Part shown: piece by piece, positions 1 through 8,089 of the stretch
Layout: every line of letters begins with the position of its first letter
Numbering within the stretch: the stretch's first letter is position 1
Source: Flavihumibacter fluvii
GTDB taxonomy: Bacteria; Bacteroidota; Bacteroidia; Chitinophagales; Chitinophagaceae
Reading direction: 5' to 3'
Assembly: GCF_018595675.2 (NCBI RefSeq)
Contig: NZ_CP092333.1
Location: forward strand, 830,001 to 894,000
DNA: 64,000 nucleotides
The notes under the pieces: model-generated
The model's input: only the letters and a program-made list of their open reading frames with translations
What the model was told of the DNA's origin: nothing
Databases searched by the model: none
Position numbers and translations under genes: made by a program

Positions 1-1590
1 GTTGGCTCTATCCAGGCCTGGTCGCCTGACAGCAAAGGATTTGTTTATGCTGAATTGCAGACCAGCGATAAGCATTCCAATAATTTATGGAAAGATGTCA
101 TTCTAAGGTATCATCGGTTAAATTCAGACGCAAGAAACGATAAAGCTATCTTTTCACGTATTCATAACCCGGAACTAGATTTAAAACCTTCAGACTTTTT
201 AAATGTTTATTACTCCCCTGACAATAATTATTTAATTGCGGTGGCGTATCCGGGTGCACAAGCGCAGAACAGGTATTTTTATTCACCTGCTGGTAACCTT
301 GAGAAAGAGCATGTACGTTGGCGTGTATTAACAACCATTGAAGACCAGGTGAGTGAAGCGATAATATATAAAGATAAGGCCTACCTGGTAACCCGTAAGA
401 ATGCGCCCAACTTTAAAGTATTGGAAATGCCGCTTGACACGCCAGATCTTGCACATACAACTACACTTGTACCCGAAACCGACATCCCAATAGGCTGGAT
501 AAGAGTAAGCAAAGATTATTTGTTTATACAAAAAACACAGGGGATTGTAACAAAGTGGACTCAGTATAATTTTTCGACCGGTAAATCAGAGGAAGTTAAA
601 TTTCCTCATCCGGGTTCTGTATGGATTTACTGCCTGGATGCAAGTACCAATGAATGCCTGGTGAATCTTCTTTCCTATACGAAACCTCTCACTAGATATG
701 ATTATAACCCCAAGTCTCAACAAGTTTCTTTAAGCGCCTTTAATGTCACTTGTAAGTATCCCGGAGTAAATGATTTAGTGACGGAGCAAGTAGATGTAAA
801 AAGCTATGATGGCACGATGGTTCCTTTATCGCTTATTTACAACAAGTATATTAAGAAAGACGGAAGTCATATTGCTTTTATGACGGGGTATGGAGCATAT
901 GGAAATGTCAGCATTCAATACTTCGATCCCCTTTCCCTTTCCTTGTTAAACAGGGGAGTTGTCATAGCGATAACACATCCACGTGGAGGTGGTGAAAAAG
1001 GGTTTGCCTGGCATATGGGAGGATATAAATCTACCAAGCCCAATACCTGGAAAGATTTCATAGCATGCGGTGAGTATCTTATTACGCATCGATACACTTC
1101 ACCCAGGCACCTTATAGGTGAAGGCACCAGCGCAGGGGGAATATTAATTGGCCGGGCTATTACCGAACGGCCTGATTTGTTTGCAGCCGCCATCAACAAT
1201 GTTCCTGTAAGCAACCCGCTGCGGGGAGAAAACAGGCCTAATGGTGAAATTGATGCAAAAGAATTCGGAACCGTAAAGGATTCAACTGAAGCAATGGGAT
1301 TGATTGAAATGGATCCTTTCCTGCATGTTACGCCTGGCGTAAATTATCCGGCAGTAATTGCAATAGCAGGTATAAATGACACAAGAGTTCCCGTTTGGCA
1401 ACCTGCAAAATTTGTGGCAGCACTGCAAAATGCCAGCACATCCAACAAACCTGTGTTGTTGCAGCTTAATTATGACAGTGGACATGGCGCCGAGGAAAAA
1501 AAGGTACGGTATCGCATTTTAGCCAACATGTATGCATTTGCCCTATGGCAGGCAGGACATAATGACTTTAAAGTTGTGCAAACGAAATAA
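1..1590 (+). CDS. Prolyl oligopeptidase family serine peptidase (S9A), 5'-truncated by window
   Basis: The reading frame is open from base 1, so the first in-frame TTG at 55 is not the real start; the N-terminus lies outside the window. 529 residues are visible: the end of the seven-bladed propeller, then the alpha/beta hydrolase domain. The catalytic triad is readable: Ser in GEGTSAGG (about 1120-1143), Asp in GINDTRVP (about 1370-1390) and His in DSGHGAEE (about 1480). The PRGGGEKG stretch is typical of S9A oligopeptidases, which cleave short peptides after proline or, in the oligopeptidase B branch, after basic residues. Which branch cannot be told. No signal peptide can be judged because the start is missing. 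It is followed by an attC-like repeat rather than by an operon partner. Confidence 0.9.
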   Translation, partial: VGSIQAWSPDSKGFVYAELQTSDKHSNNLWKDVILRYHRLNSDARNDKAIFSRIHNPELDLKPSDFLNVYYSPDNNYLIAVAYPGAQAQNRYFYSPAGNLEKEHVRWRVLTTIEDQVSEAIIYKDKAYLVTRKNAPNFKVLEMPLDTPDLAHTTTLVPETDIPIGWIRVSKDYLFIQKTQGIVTKWTQYNFSTGKSEEVKFPHPGSVWIYCLDASTNECLVNLLSYTKPLTRYDYNPKSQQVSLSAFNVTCKYPGVNDLVTEQVDVKSYDGTMVPLSLIYNKYIKKDGSHIAFMTGYGAYGNVSIQYFDPLSLSLLNRGVVIAITHPRGGGEKGFAWHMGGYKSTKPNTWKDFIACGEYLITHRYTSPRHLIGEGTSAGGILIGRAITERPDLFAAAINNVPVSNPLRGENRPNGEIDAKEFGTVKDSTEAMGLIEMDPFLHVTPGVNYPAVIAIAGINDTRVPVWQPAKFVAALQNASTSNKPVLLQLNYDSGHGAEEKKVRYRILANMYAFALWQAGHNDFKVVQTK

Positions 1591-1609
1591 TAGACACAGC
1601 ACGGCAGGC

Positions 1610-1763
1610 AACATCGCATTGGCATTATGGCGGGGCGAAGAGTAACTCCGATTAACAGATTAAAAAATGAGTTATTTTATCTTTATTCAGCAGCGGCACC
1701 TGGCAGACGGGACATAGAGTACCAACACATCGCCAATGCTTTTATGTTAGCTGTCATTGTAAG
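1610..1763. repeat. attC-like inverted repeat A
   Basis: The left arm at 1610-1623 (AACAT, one base, GCATTGGC) is the reverse complement, apart from a small bulge, of the right arm at 1732-1751. The right end (1741-1763) matches the right end of repeat B (2408-2430) at 19 of 23 bases, around a shared ATGTTAGC core. Inverted arms about 110 bp apart, ending in GTTAG just before a single gene, resemble integron cassette recombination sites. The core is GTTAGCT, not a strict GTTRRRY. Function is inferred. Confidence 0.45.
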
Positions 1764-1787
1764 CAGACTTTACTGACATAGATAAAT

Positions 1788-2045
1788 ATGACAGAAGATC
1801 AATTAAAAATGCGGTACCAACAAATGGAAAACAATTTTAATGTAGCTGTAATTTCTAACAACGGTGACGAAATCAAAAAATGTATAACAAGTGACTGGGT
1901 ACTTGTTGAGGGTCAAGAAGGAATTATTCCGCAAGAAGGTTTTTTCAAAGTACTTCAACAAGGATTATTTTCTCATTCCATAATGACAAAGGAAAATGAC
2001 AGGTGGCCAAGCATATTGGCACATTTAATACCAGTAAAAGAATAG
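1788..2045 (+). pseudogene. NTF2-like/DUF4440 family gene with internal deletion
   Basis: 85 codons. Residues 1-63 look like the N-terminal half of small NTF2-like (DUF4440) proteins of about 125-130 residues; the last 20 or so (NDRWPSILAHLIPVKE) look like the family's C-terminal strand. The middle, about 40 residues, is missing. The join falls at an ACAAAGGAAAATGAC stretch, where TKE and KEN codons could have supplied short homology for an in-frame deletion. The cone fold should be lost, so I call it a pseudogene although the frame is open. It lies between attC-like repeats A and B, followed nine bases later by another broken gene. The family comparison is from memory. Confidence 0.6.
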
Positions 2046-2053
2046 TCTGACAA

Positions 2054-2260
2054 ATGGTATCAATTAACACGTTCAGAAAATTGGCGCTTTCGTTTCCAGA
2101 AGCGACAGAAGAGCCTCACTTTGAAAAAACTTCTTTCAGAGTGAAAAAGAAAATATTTGCGACCTACGACGATATAAAGAAAAGAGCTTATATCAAATTA
2201 TAGGAAATTGACCAGGATGTTTTTTCATCTGCTGACAAAATTAGACCAGGTGCCAGCTAA
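2054..2260 (+). pseudogene. YjbR/MmcQ-family protein fragment with premature stop
   Basis: From ATG 2054 the frame encodes 49 residues resembling the start of MmcQ/YjbR proteins (LALSFPEATEEPHFEK, then FRVKKKIFATYD). A TAG at 2201 interrupts it, but the same frame continues with EIDQDVFSSADKIRP, which is also family-like, and ends at TAA 2258. The usual length is about 115-120 residues, so the C-terminal half is missing as well as the stop being premature. Intact members are CyaY-like DNA-binding-fold proteins of uncertain role. It sits nine bases after the deleted NTF2-like gene and ends 15 bases before attC-like repeat B. Confidence 0.6.
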
Positions 2261-2274
2261 TGAAGAACAACGAA

Positions 2275-2430
2275 CCGCTAACATGAGTTTTTATGCAAGT
2301 TGGGATTGATAAACAATGTTCAGCATTAGTTTTAAATTCATCAATAATATCTCAATCCGCAGTGACCCGGGCGGACGGAATTCTAATTCCCAACCTGCAT
2401 AAAGCTATGTATGTTAGCGGGCATTGCAAG
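2275..2430. repeat. attC-like inverted repeat B
   Basis: Left arm 2275-2305 and right arm 2388-2420 pair over CCGCTAACAT, an unequal bulge (5 versus 7 bases), then TTTATGCA, one mismatch and GTTGGGA: about 25 paired bases. The unequal bulge recalls the extrahelical bases of folded attC sites. The right end matches repeat A. The inner part holds GGAATTCTAATTCC and a 16-base word (2369-2384) repeated at 4749-4764. The ATG at 2411 lies inside this element, which argues against it as the start of the next gene. Confidence 0.5.
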
Positions 2431-2464
2431 TGCGACATTACTCAATAATAAAAACGTAGAGACA

Positions 2465-3070
2465 ATGACGGAATTTTGGGAACAAGCCTTTCAGGATAAG
2501 CAAGAAATGTGGGGTTTAGAACCTGCAAAAGCTACTATTTTGACTAAGGACTTTTTTGCCGAGCATAAAATAAAAAATGTGTTAATACCAGGCATAGGTT
2601 ACGGACGAAATGCACAAATATTTATTGACAACGGAATGTCCGTAACCGGAATTGAAATTTCGCAGACAGCCATAGATTTGGCTCAAAAGAATTTTGGAAA
2701 CGACTTGAAAATTCACCACGGTTCAGTAACAGATATGCCTTTTGATGACAAATTATTTGACGGAATATTTTGCTACGGATTAATTTACTTGTTAGACAAA
2801 TACGAAAGAAGAAAACTTATCCAAGACTGTTTTAACCAATTGACCGAAAATGGATATATGGTTTTTACAGCAATAACTAAGGATGCTCAAACATATGGAC
2901 AAGGAATACAAATAAGCAAAGACCGATTTGAAATGTTTGGTGGAGTTAAAATTTTCTTTTATGACAAGCAAAGTGTAGAAAAAGAATTTGGCGACACAGG
3001 ACTTTTTGAAATAACCGAAGTGACTGAAAATTACCCATTTTACTTAATAAAATGTAGGAAAGCAAAATAA
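2465..3070 (+). CDS. Class I SAM-dependent methyltransferase (TPMT/TehB-like)
   Basis: 201 residues from ATG 2465. The upstream ATG at 2411 is rejected because it falls in the attC-like repeat. The glycine-rich SAM motif I (VLIPGIGYGRN) is at about residues 38-48, an acidic ribose-binding residue in VTGIEIS about 20 residues later, and MPFDDKLFDGIFCYGL fits motif post-I/II. The opening FWEQAFQDKQEMWG resembles thiopurine methyltransferase-like and TehB-like enzymes, which methylate small thiols or metalloids; the substrate is not predictable. AT-rich, single gene, flanked by attC-like repeats, like a cassette gene. Confidence 0.85.
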   Translation: MTEFWEQAFQDKQEMWGLEPAKATILTKDFFAEHKIKNVLIPGIGYGRNAQIFIDNGMSVTGIEISQTAIDLAQKNFGNDLKIHHGSVTDMPFDDKLFDGIFCYGLIYLLDKYERRKLIQDCFNQLTENGYMVFTAITKDAQTYGQGIQISKDRFEMFGGVKIFFYDKQSVEKEFGDTGLFEITEVTENYPFYLIKCRKAK

Positions 3071-3447
3071 ACTGGCGAAAGAAGAAAAACAACGACTCAG
3101 CTTTTGTGCTTGGTTGACAGTTTTGTACTTCTAAGTACGCCACTATGCATAGCCGCGAAACTTTGTAGGCAGGCCAATTTGCATATAATATTGCCTTTCA
3201 ACAATTTGATCCTAAAAAAATCAAAATATATACAACGTTTATTTTAGCCTCAGGAGTTTATCAAGAATCGAAGGGATTTCGCTTGCAGTTTGTAACAAAT
3301 TGAGAAATCAGGACTAAAAATTGAAATGGGCCTGCGGTCAGATTCCAATGGTAGATGATTTCCATTTCCACAGTTAATTTTGACTTTGGATTAGAAGTAT
3401 TAATATTCTAAAATACCTTTGAACAAACATTGAAATAGCTATCATTC
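3071..3447. other. 377-base intergenic stretch with attC-like remnant
   Basis: No coding sequence seen. The first part (3091-3143) holds an AAC...TCAGCTTTTGTGCT...TACGCCAC pattern that recurs at 7910-7957, plus a small palindrome GTACTTCTAAGTAC at 3125-3138. The remaining 300 bases are AT-rich with no ORF or clear hairpin and presumably contain the promoter of the hydrolase at 3448. Confidence 0.5.
3091..3143. repeat. attC-like half-site C
   Basis: TCAGCTTTTGTGCT (3097-3110) matches TCAACTTTTATGCT (7914-7927) at 12 of 14 bases, and TACGCCAC (3136-3143) recurs exactly at 7950-7957 with similar spacing (39 versus 36 bases). Both are preceded by AAC. This points to a common ancestral spacer element, here without a convincing right arm. 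Confidence 0.4.
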
Positions 3448-4542
3448 ATGATAAGGAAAGTATTAAAGGTGATTCTTTACATTATCTCTGCATTCTTGTT
3501 CCTGGTTTTGATCTTAATAACGGTATGGTGGATTAATAGTCCAGGTAAAGCAGACCCAATTACAAATAAGAACGGTGAGACAATCCCAAGCAGCATTTCA
3601 GTTATCGATACAGTTCAAATTGGAGGCTTGAAACAGTATATAATAATTCGAGGTGCTGATACAACCAAACCAATAATGTTGTTTGTTCATGGGGGGCCGG
3701 GGGGACCTGAAATTGGAATGATGAAAGAAACAAACCGATTAATTGAAAACGACTTCGTAATGGTATACTGGGAACAAAGGGGAGCAGGAAAATCCTATAA
3801 TTCAAATTTGCCACCTGAGTCAATGAATTTGAAGCAATTTATTTTAGATGCGGGTGAACTTAGCCGATATCTTATCAAGCGATTCAAAAAAGACAAGATT
3901 TACATTATGGGACATTCCTGGGGGTCTCTACTTGGGATTTTAACAGCTAATAAATACCCTGAACTTTTTCATGCCTATTTTGGTATTGGCCAAATAGCAC
4001 ATCAATATAGGGGAGAACTTGTTTCATTTGAATGGGCTAAAGACCAGGCTCAATTACATCATGATAAGAAAGCCATTAATGAATTGGCCAACCTGAATTT
4101 CCCGGATTCAGTTGCGAGTAACGCTGACTGGGATGAATTCCTTGCTATTGAGCGAAATTACGTTATGAAGTTTGGTGGTGGCGCAACCCGTGAAATGAAG
4201 GGAATATTGCCCTTGGTTAAAATGATATTTCTTACTCATGAATACAACGTTAAGGAAAAAATCAACTACCTGAAAGGCAGTGAATTTTCAGTCAAGTACT
4301 TGTGGCCTGAAGTAATCAATACTAATCTTTTCGATGAAATTGATAGTATGCCAGTTCCTGTTTATATTCTTCAGGGTTTATATGATTACCAGACACCCTA
4401 TCCAGTTGCTAAAGATTTTTTTAACCAATTGAAAGCACCTGCAAAGGAGTTCTTTATCTTTGAAAAATCTGCGCACAGTCCAAATATGGAAGAAATTGAA
4501 AAGTTTAATTCAATTGTGCATGAACTTGCCAGGAATAATTGA
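3448..4542 (+). CDS. Alpha/beta hydrolase, proline iminopeptidase-like (S33), membrane-anchored
   Basis: 364 residues. One hydrophobic helix at about 5-28 is an N-terminal anchor or uncleaved signal. The oxyanion-hole motif HGGPGGPE is near residue 77, the nucleophile Ser in GHSWGS near 153, a candidate acid in QGLYDYQTP near 312 and His in EKSAHSPN near 346. HGGPGGP and GHSWG together are characteristic of the S33 proline iminopeptidase branch, which removes N-terminal residues from small peptides; other hydrolytic roles are possible. An AraC remnant begins at its stop codon, so nothing nearby hints at a substrate. Confidence 0.85.
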   Translation: MIRKVLKVILYIISAFLFLVLILITVWWINSPGKADPITNKNGETIPSSISVIDTVQIGGLKQYIIIRGADTTKPIMLFVHGGPGGPEIGMMKETNRLIENDFVMVYWEQRGAGKSYNSNLPPESMNLKQFILDAGELSRYLIKRFKKDKIYIMGHSWGSLLGILTANKYPELFHAYFGIGQIAHQYRGELVSFEWAKDQAQLHHDKKAINELANLNFPDSVASNADWDEFLAIERNYVMKFGGGATREMKGILPLVKMIFLTHEYNVKEKINYLKGSEFSVKYLWPEVINTNLFDEIDSMPVPVYILQGLYDYQTPYPVAKDFFNQLKAPAKEFFIFEKSAHSPNMEEIEKFNSIVHELARNN

Positions 4543-4666
4543 CTCAAATATGTCAGTCAGTGAAGTAGCCTATGAACCTGGCTTTAAATATCCTCAACAT
4601 TTCACCCGATTGTTTAAACAATGGGTCGGGCAGTCACCCAATCTATATCGAGATTCGTTGAACTGA
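4540..4666 (+). pseudogene. AraC-family regulator, C-terminal HTH remnant
   Basis: The frame ending at 4666 encodes SVSEVAYEPGFKYPQHF followed by TRLFKQWVGQSPNLYR. This is the second helix-turn-helix of AraC/XylS proteins, whose usual form is SVSEIAYxLGF...FSRxFKxxxGxSPxxYR. Everything upstream is missing: the open frame back to 4460 overlaps the hydrolase in another frame and has no AraC similarity. At roughly 40 residues against a normal 280-300 it cannot be a working regulator. A Pro replaces the usual Leu or Val in the YEPGF turn. Confidence 0.65.
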
Positions 4667-4748
4667 ACTTAATAAAGTAAAATATTCTAATTATCCAATT
4701 ACCATATGAATCTAAGTTTTACCTAGTTATAATGGTATCCCAAGAGAA

Positions 4749-4764
4749 GGGCGGACGGAATTCT
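4749..4764. repeat. 16-base word shared with attC-like repeat B
   Basis: GGGCGGACGGAATTCT occurs here and at 2369-2384 with no mismatch, in both cases in a non-coding spacer of the cassette-like region. The flanks differ. The spacer 4667-4938 is otherwise AT-rich with no gene seen. Confidence 0.5.
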
Positions 4765-4938
4765 GTCTGTCATTAGCTCTTAACATCAACTTTTGTTTAT
4801 AAATTTAGATTTAATTCCAGGTCGATATTTGGTTATTTCCACAACTGTTCCAATACTCGGTCCTTATGCTTCATTTTTTGGGCGATACCGGTACTTCAAG
4901 CAACCTGCAACAAACAAACAATGACAAAGCAATAAATA

Positions 4939-5649
4939 ATGGAAAAAGGATACAAAAATCTAGTATATTTCTTTTTGGTAATTGCTGTTATTACCTTTAT
5001 TGGGTTCTACAAAAAATATTTTTCATTAGCTCCGGACTTTCCCGGACTAAAGAACATTCACCATTTTCATGCTCTTGCACTTTCCACCTGGTTGAGCATG
5101 CTTATCATCCAGCCAATTCTTATAGCAAACAACAAAATGACTGCACATAAGTTGATTGGAAAGTTTTCATACCTTTTGGTTCCATTCATGTTTGTCTCCA
5201 TGATTTTGGCATATCACAATCAATACCTGCGTTTTGTGGCTGAGGGTAAGCCAGAAACAGCATCTCTTGCATTTGTTTTTAGTCCGACTACTGATGCTAT
5301 TCCATTTGTAATTTTTTACCTGCTTGCAATTCTCAACAAACGAGAGACAGCAAAACACATGAGATACATGATTTGCACTGGAATTGTAATTGGCGGACCT
5401 GGATTAGGCCGCATTTTTATGACATGGATGGACATGGATATATTTGCTGCGATTGGACTGATGACATTATTTACACTTTTGGTATTTATCGGATTTATTG
5501 TTTACGACAGAGTAAAAAATAAGCATTTCAGAATTAACCCATTTACTATAGCATTTATTATCTGGCTTATTCCAAACATCCTGATAATCTTTTTTCCAAA
5601 CACCGCTTTTTGGCAAGGTATCGCAAAATGGATGGTGGCAACATTTTAA
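4939..5649 (+). CDS. Multi-pass membrane protein of unknown function
   Basis: 236 residues with about seven hydrophobic segments (roughly 9-27, 46-64, 75-95, 112-130, 140-160, 168-190, 205-225). Two histidine-containing stretches, HHFHALALSTW and HKLIGKFSY, sit at membrane edges, as in some haem-binding or redox membrane families, but I do not recognise the family. It lies 37 bases upstream of a RibD-like reductase on the same strand; the two may be co-transcribed. A second open frame at 4866-5150 overlaps it and is rejected. Confidence 0.75.
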   Translation: MEKGYKNLVYFFLVIAVITFIGFYKKYFSLAPDFPGLKNIHHFHALALSTWLSMLIIQPILIANNKMTAHKLIGKFSYLLVPFMFVSMILAYHNQYLRFVAEGKPETASLAFVFSPTTDAIPFVIFYLLAILNKRETAKHMRYMICTGIVIGGPGLGRIFMTWMDMDIFAAIGLMTLFTLLVFIGFIVYDRVKNKHFRINPFTIAFIIWLIPNILIIFFPNTAFWQGIAKWMVATF

Positions 5650-5686
5650 GTAATAAACCATAGACAACAATATAAAACTGAGTCAC

Positions 5687-6262
5687 ATGAGAAAAATAAT
5701 ATCATTTATGCACATATCGCTTGACGGTTTTGTAGCAGGTCTGAATGGAGAAATGGACTGGATTAAAGTTGATGAAGAAATTTTTGATTATGTCGGTAAG
5801 CGGATAAGCGAAGGCGACACTGCATTGTATGGACGGATAACCTTTCAAATGATGGAAAATTACTGGCCTACCGCAGGAGACAAACCGACAGCGACCAGGC
5901 ACGACATTGAACATTCAAAGTGGTACCACAAAGTTCACAAAGTTGTTTTATCTAAAACAATGAAAGATGCAGGTTTGACGAACACAAAAATTATCAGCGA
6001 CAACCTTACAGACAATATAAATGAAATAAAGCAGCAGGCAGGTAAAGACATCCTTCTTTTTGGCAGCCCGACAGCAACACATTCACTTATTCAACTTAAC
6101 TTAATAGACGGCTACTGGCTATTTGTTAATCCAATCATTCTTGGACGCGGTATTCCATTGTTTGTTGACATCAAAGAAAGAATAAAACTAAAACTATTGA
6201 CTAGCCGGCAATTTGCTTGCGGGGTAACTGAACTGAATTACACAGTGGACAGGACCTTATAA
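5687..6262 (+). CDS. Dihydrofolate reductase family protein (RibD C-terminal domain)
   Basis: 191 residues. The opening RKIISFMHISLDGFVAG is the classic first strand of the RibD_C/DHFR-like fold, ALYGRITFQMM and VLSKTM follow in order, and KDILLFGSPT...LIDGYWLFVNPIILGRG matches the NADPH-binding C-terminal half. Small stand-alone members are common in Bacteroidota as presumed NADPH-dependent reductases; true folate activity is unproven. A second, distinct member is at 10267-10875. A GTTAGGC core at 6291-6297 follows the stop. Confidence 0.85.
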   Translation: MRKIISFMHISLDGFVAGLNGEMDWIKVDEEIFDYVGKRISEGDTALYGRITFQMMENYWPTAGDKPTATRHDIEHSKWYHKVHKVVLSKTMKDAGLTNTKIISDNLTDNINEIKQQAGKDILLFGSPTATHSLIQLNLIDGYWLFVNPIILGRGIPLFVDIKERIKLKLLTSRQFACGVTELNYTVDRTL

Positions 6263-6279
6263 AATATACTGCCTGCAGT

Positions 6280-6310
6280 AATACCGGCCCGTTAGGCAAT
6301 TTTATAGCAT
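6280..6310. repeat. Possible attC-like right end (GTTAGGC core)
   Basis: After the RibD-like gene, GTTAGGC at 6291-6297 fits the integron GTTRRRY core exactly. No convincing left arm is visible, so on its own it is weak and counts only through its neighbours. Confidence 0.2.
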
Positions 6311-6352
6311 CACCTCATCAGAGCAACTATTTAAAAATTAAAAAGTAGAATA

Positions 6353-7870
6353 ATGAGAAACCTGACCTGTGCCTTACTGCTTATATGTACACATTGCTTT
6401 GGACAGAAGAAAGAAATACAAAATATTGCATCGATCGTTTCAATTGAACGGTTAAAAAAGAACCTTTACTATTTAGCCAGTGAACAATTAGAAGGCAGGG
6501 TCATGGGGAGCAAAGGGGATACCCTGGCTTCTGAATATATAATCAATTGTTTTAAAGAAAATCACCTGGCGGCCCCTTATAATAACGGGACAAGCTATTT
6601 TCAAACCGTAAATTCTTACAGAAAGAACCTCTTGCAATCTCAGTTAATTATCGGGGAAAAAAAATATGAGAACTGGAATGGTTGGGGTTTTGGAATGCGT
6701 AGCGTTGAATCGGTATTATTAGATAATATCCCGGTTGTTTTTGCCGGATATGGAATTGAAAACAGTCTATACAATGATTTTGCCAATATTGATGTGAAGG
6801 GTAAAGCGGTTTTACTTCTTACCGGTCAACCACAGGACAGTACAGGTATTTACCTGTTGTCAGGTACAAAGCAGGCAGCAATAATATCTTCTTATCAGAA
6901 TGTACTGCGGGATAAAGGGGCTTCACTTATTTTGCTTTATAACAACAGATTTGCAGCTGAATCTTCAATACAGCAAAAATCAGCTTTTCAGGCGGTGTAT
7001 AAAATTCCATTTTTACAGAATAACAACCTGCCTGTTATAATGCTATCTGAAGAAAGAGCCAATGAACTATTAGCCCATTCTGATAAATCAATAAAAAGCC
7101 TTGCACGGGACATTACAAAGACACTTCGTCCGCAATCATTTGTTGTAAACAATACAGTTAGCTGTCATATTAAGATTGATATAACTGAAGAAAAGGCACC
7201 CAATGTTATAGGAGTTATCAACGGAAGTGATAGCACAGCAGGCTGTATTATCCTTTCTGCCCATCACGACCATCTTGGAAAGGACGGAAATACTATTTAT
7301 TATGGCGCCGTTGATAATGCCAGTGGTACAGTGGCTATTATGGAAATAGCCATGCTGATGAACAAAGCTGTAGAAAAAGGGTTCAGGCCAAAACGCACGA
7401 TTATTTTTGCTTCATATACCGGCGAAGAAAAAGGCTTATTGGGTTCTTACCATTTCTCAACCAATCCCTTATTCCCTGTTGAAAAAACCCACGCCGTTTT
7501 GAATATTGATATGATGGGACGTGTTGATACCTTTTATACAGGAAAAAGAGCAGACAGTAATTATGCATACATCCTGGTAATAGATTCTCTAAACCGTGGT
7601 CTGCGTAAGGCACTATTCACAGCGAATGAAAAGCTGGGGAAACTAAAACTGGACACCTACTATGAGCAGCCGCAGTTTATGCAAAGAAGGCTTATGGGTT
7701 CAGATCAATATCCTTTTTACCTGAAAGGAGTTCCTTTCATCAGGATTGATTGTGGCTTTAGCAAAGACTATCATCAGCCAACAGACACACCCGATAAGAT
7801 TAATTATGAGCTTCTTTCCGATCAAATAAAACTGGCTTTTTTGACTACCTGGAATATTGCAAATGATTAG
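6353..7870 (+). CDS. M28 family zinc aminopeptidase, secreted, with PA insert
   Basis: 505 residues with a short signal peptide (hydrophobic run to about residue 18, then QKKE). A protease-associated insert (FAGYGIE..., DVKGKAVLLLTG) lies at about 125-230. The M28 metal ligands are readable in order: His in SAHHDHLG, Asp in GAVDNASG, Glu pair in TGEEKGLLGS, Asp in LNIDMMGR, His in DYHQPTD. Such enzymes take N-terminal residues off peptides in the periplasm or outside. It resembles the lipoprotein at 16245-17897 in layout but differs clearly in sequence, so it is not a recent duplicate. It is unusually large for a cassette-like gene and appears intact. Confidence 0.9.
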   Translation: MRNLTCALLLICTHCFGQKKEIQNIASIVSIERLKKNLYYLASEQLEGRVMGSKGDTLASEYIINCFKENHLAAPYNNGTSYFQTVNSYRKNLLQSQLIIGEKKYENWNGWGFGMRSVESVLLDNIPVVFAGYGIENSLYNDFANIDVKGKAVLLLTGQPQDSTGIYLLSGTKQAAIISSYQNVLRDKGASLILLYNNRFAAESSIQQKSAFQAVYKIPFLQNNNLPVIMLSEERANELLAHSDKSIKSLARDITKTLRPQSFVVNNTVSCHIKIDITEEKAPNVIGVINGSDSTAGCIILSAHHDHLGKDGNTIYYGAVDNASGTVAIMEIAMLMNKAVEKGFRPKRTIIFASYTGEEKGLLGSYHFSTNPLFPVEKTHAVLNIDMMGRVDTFYTGKRADSNYAYILVIDSLNRGLRKALFTANEKLGKLKLDTYYEQPQFMQRRLMGSDQYPFYLKGVPFIRIDCGFSKDYHQPTDTPDKINYELLSDQIKLAFLTTWNIAND

Positions 7871-7909
7871 TTCTATTTATGAGTGTAGTTGAACAAAAAA
7901 CAAACGCAC

Positions 7910-7957
7910 AACTTCAACTTTTATGCTATCGTGGCTTGACCAGCAATGTTACGCCAC
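7910..7957. repeat. attC-like half-site H
   Basis: AAC (7910-7912), TCAACTTTTATGCT (7914-7927), GTGGCTTGACCAG and TACGCCAC (7950-7957) match half-site C in order and spacing, and GTGGC can pair with GCCAC. The AAC-to-TTTTATGC portion also resembles the left arm of repeat B (AAC 2280, TTTTTATGC 2288-2296). Confidence 0.4.
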
Positions 7958-8089
7958 CTCATAATAACAACAGTTTATTAAGTCGCAAGCGGACTATATA
8001 CTACCCGGCTCCGGCTTTAACTTTGATAGAAAATAATATCACAGGCAGCCAATTGTCAAATAAAATTGGTAACGATACAACAAAGGACC

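Noticed and set aside
2411-2464. ATG 2411 as start of the methyltransferase
   Set aside because: It lies in the right arm of attC-like repeat B; the 18 added residues have no family match, and ATG 2465 gives the normal start.
4460-4539. Upstream part of the 68-codon frame as a complete small AraC-type gene
   Set aside because: This part is the hydrolase coding sequence read in another frame; only the last 40 codons resemble AraC.
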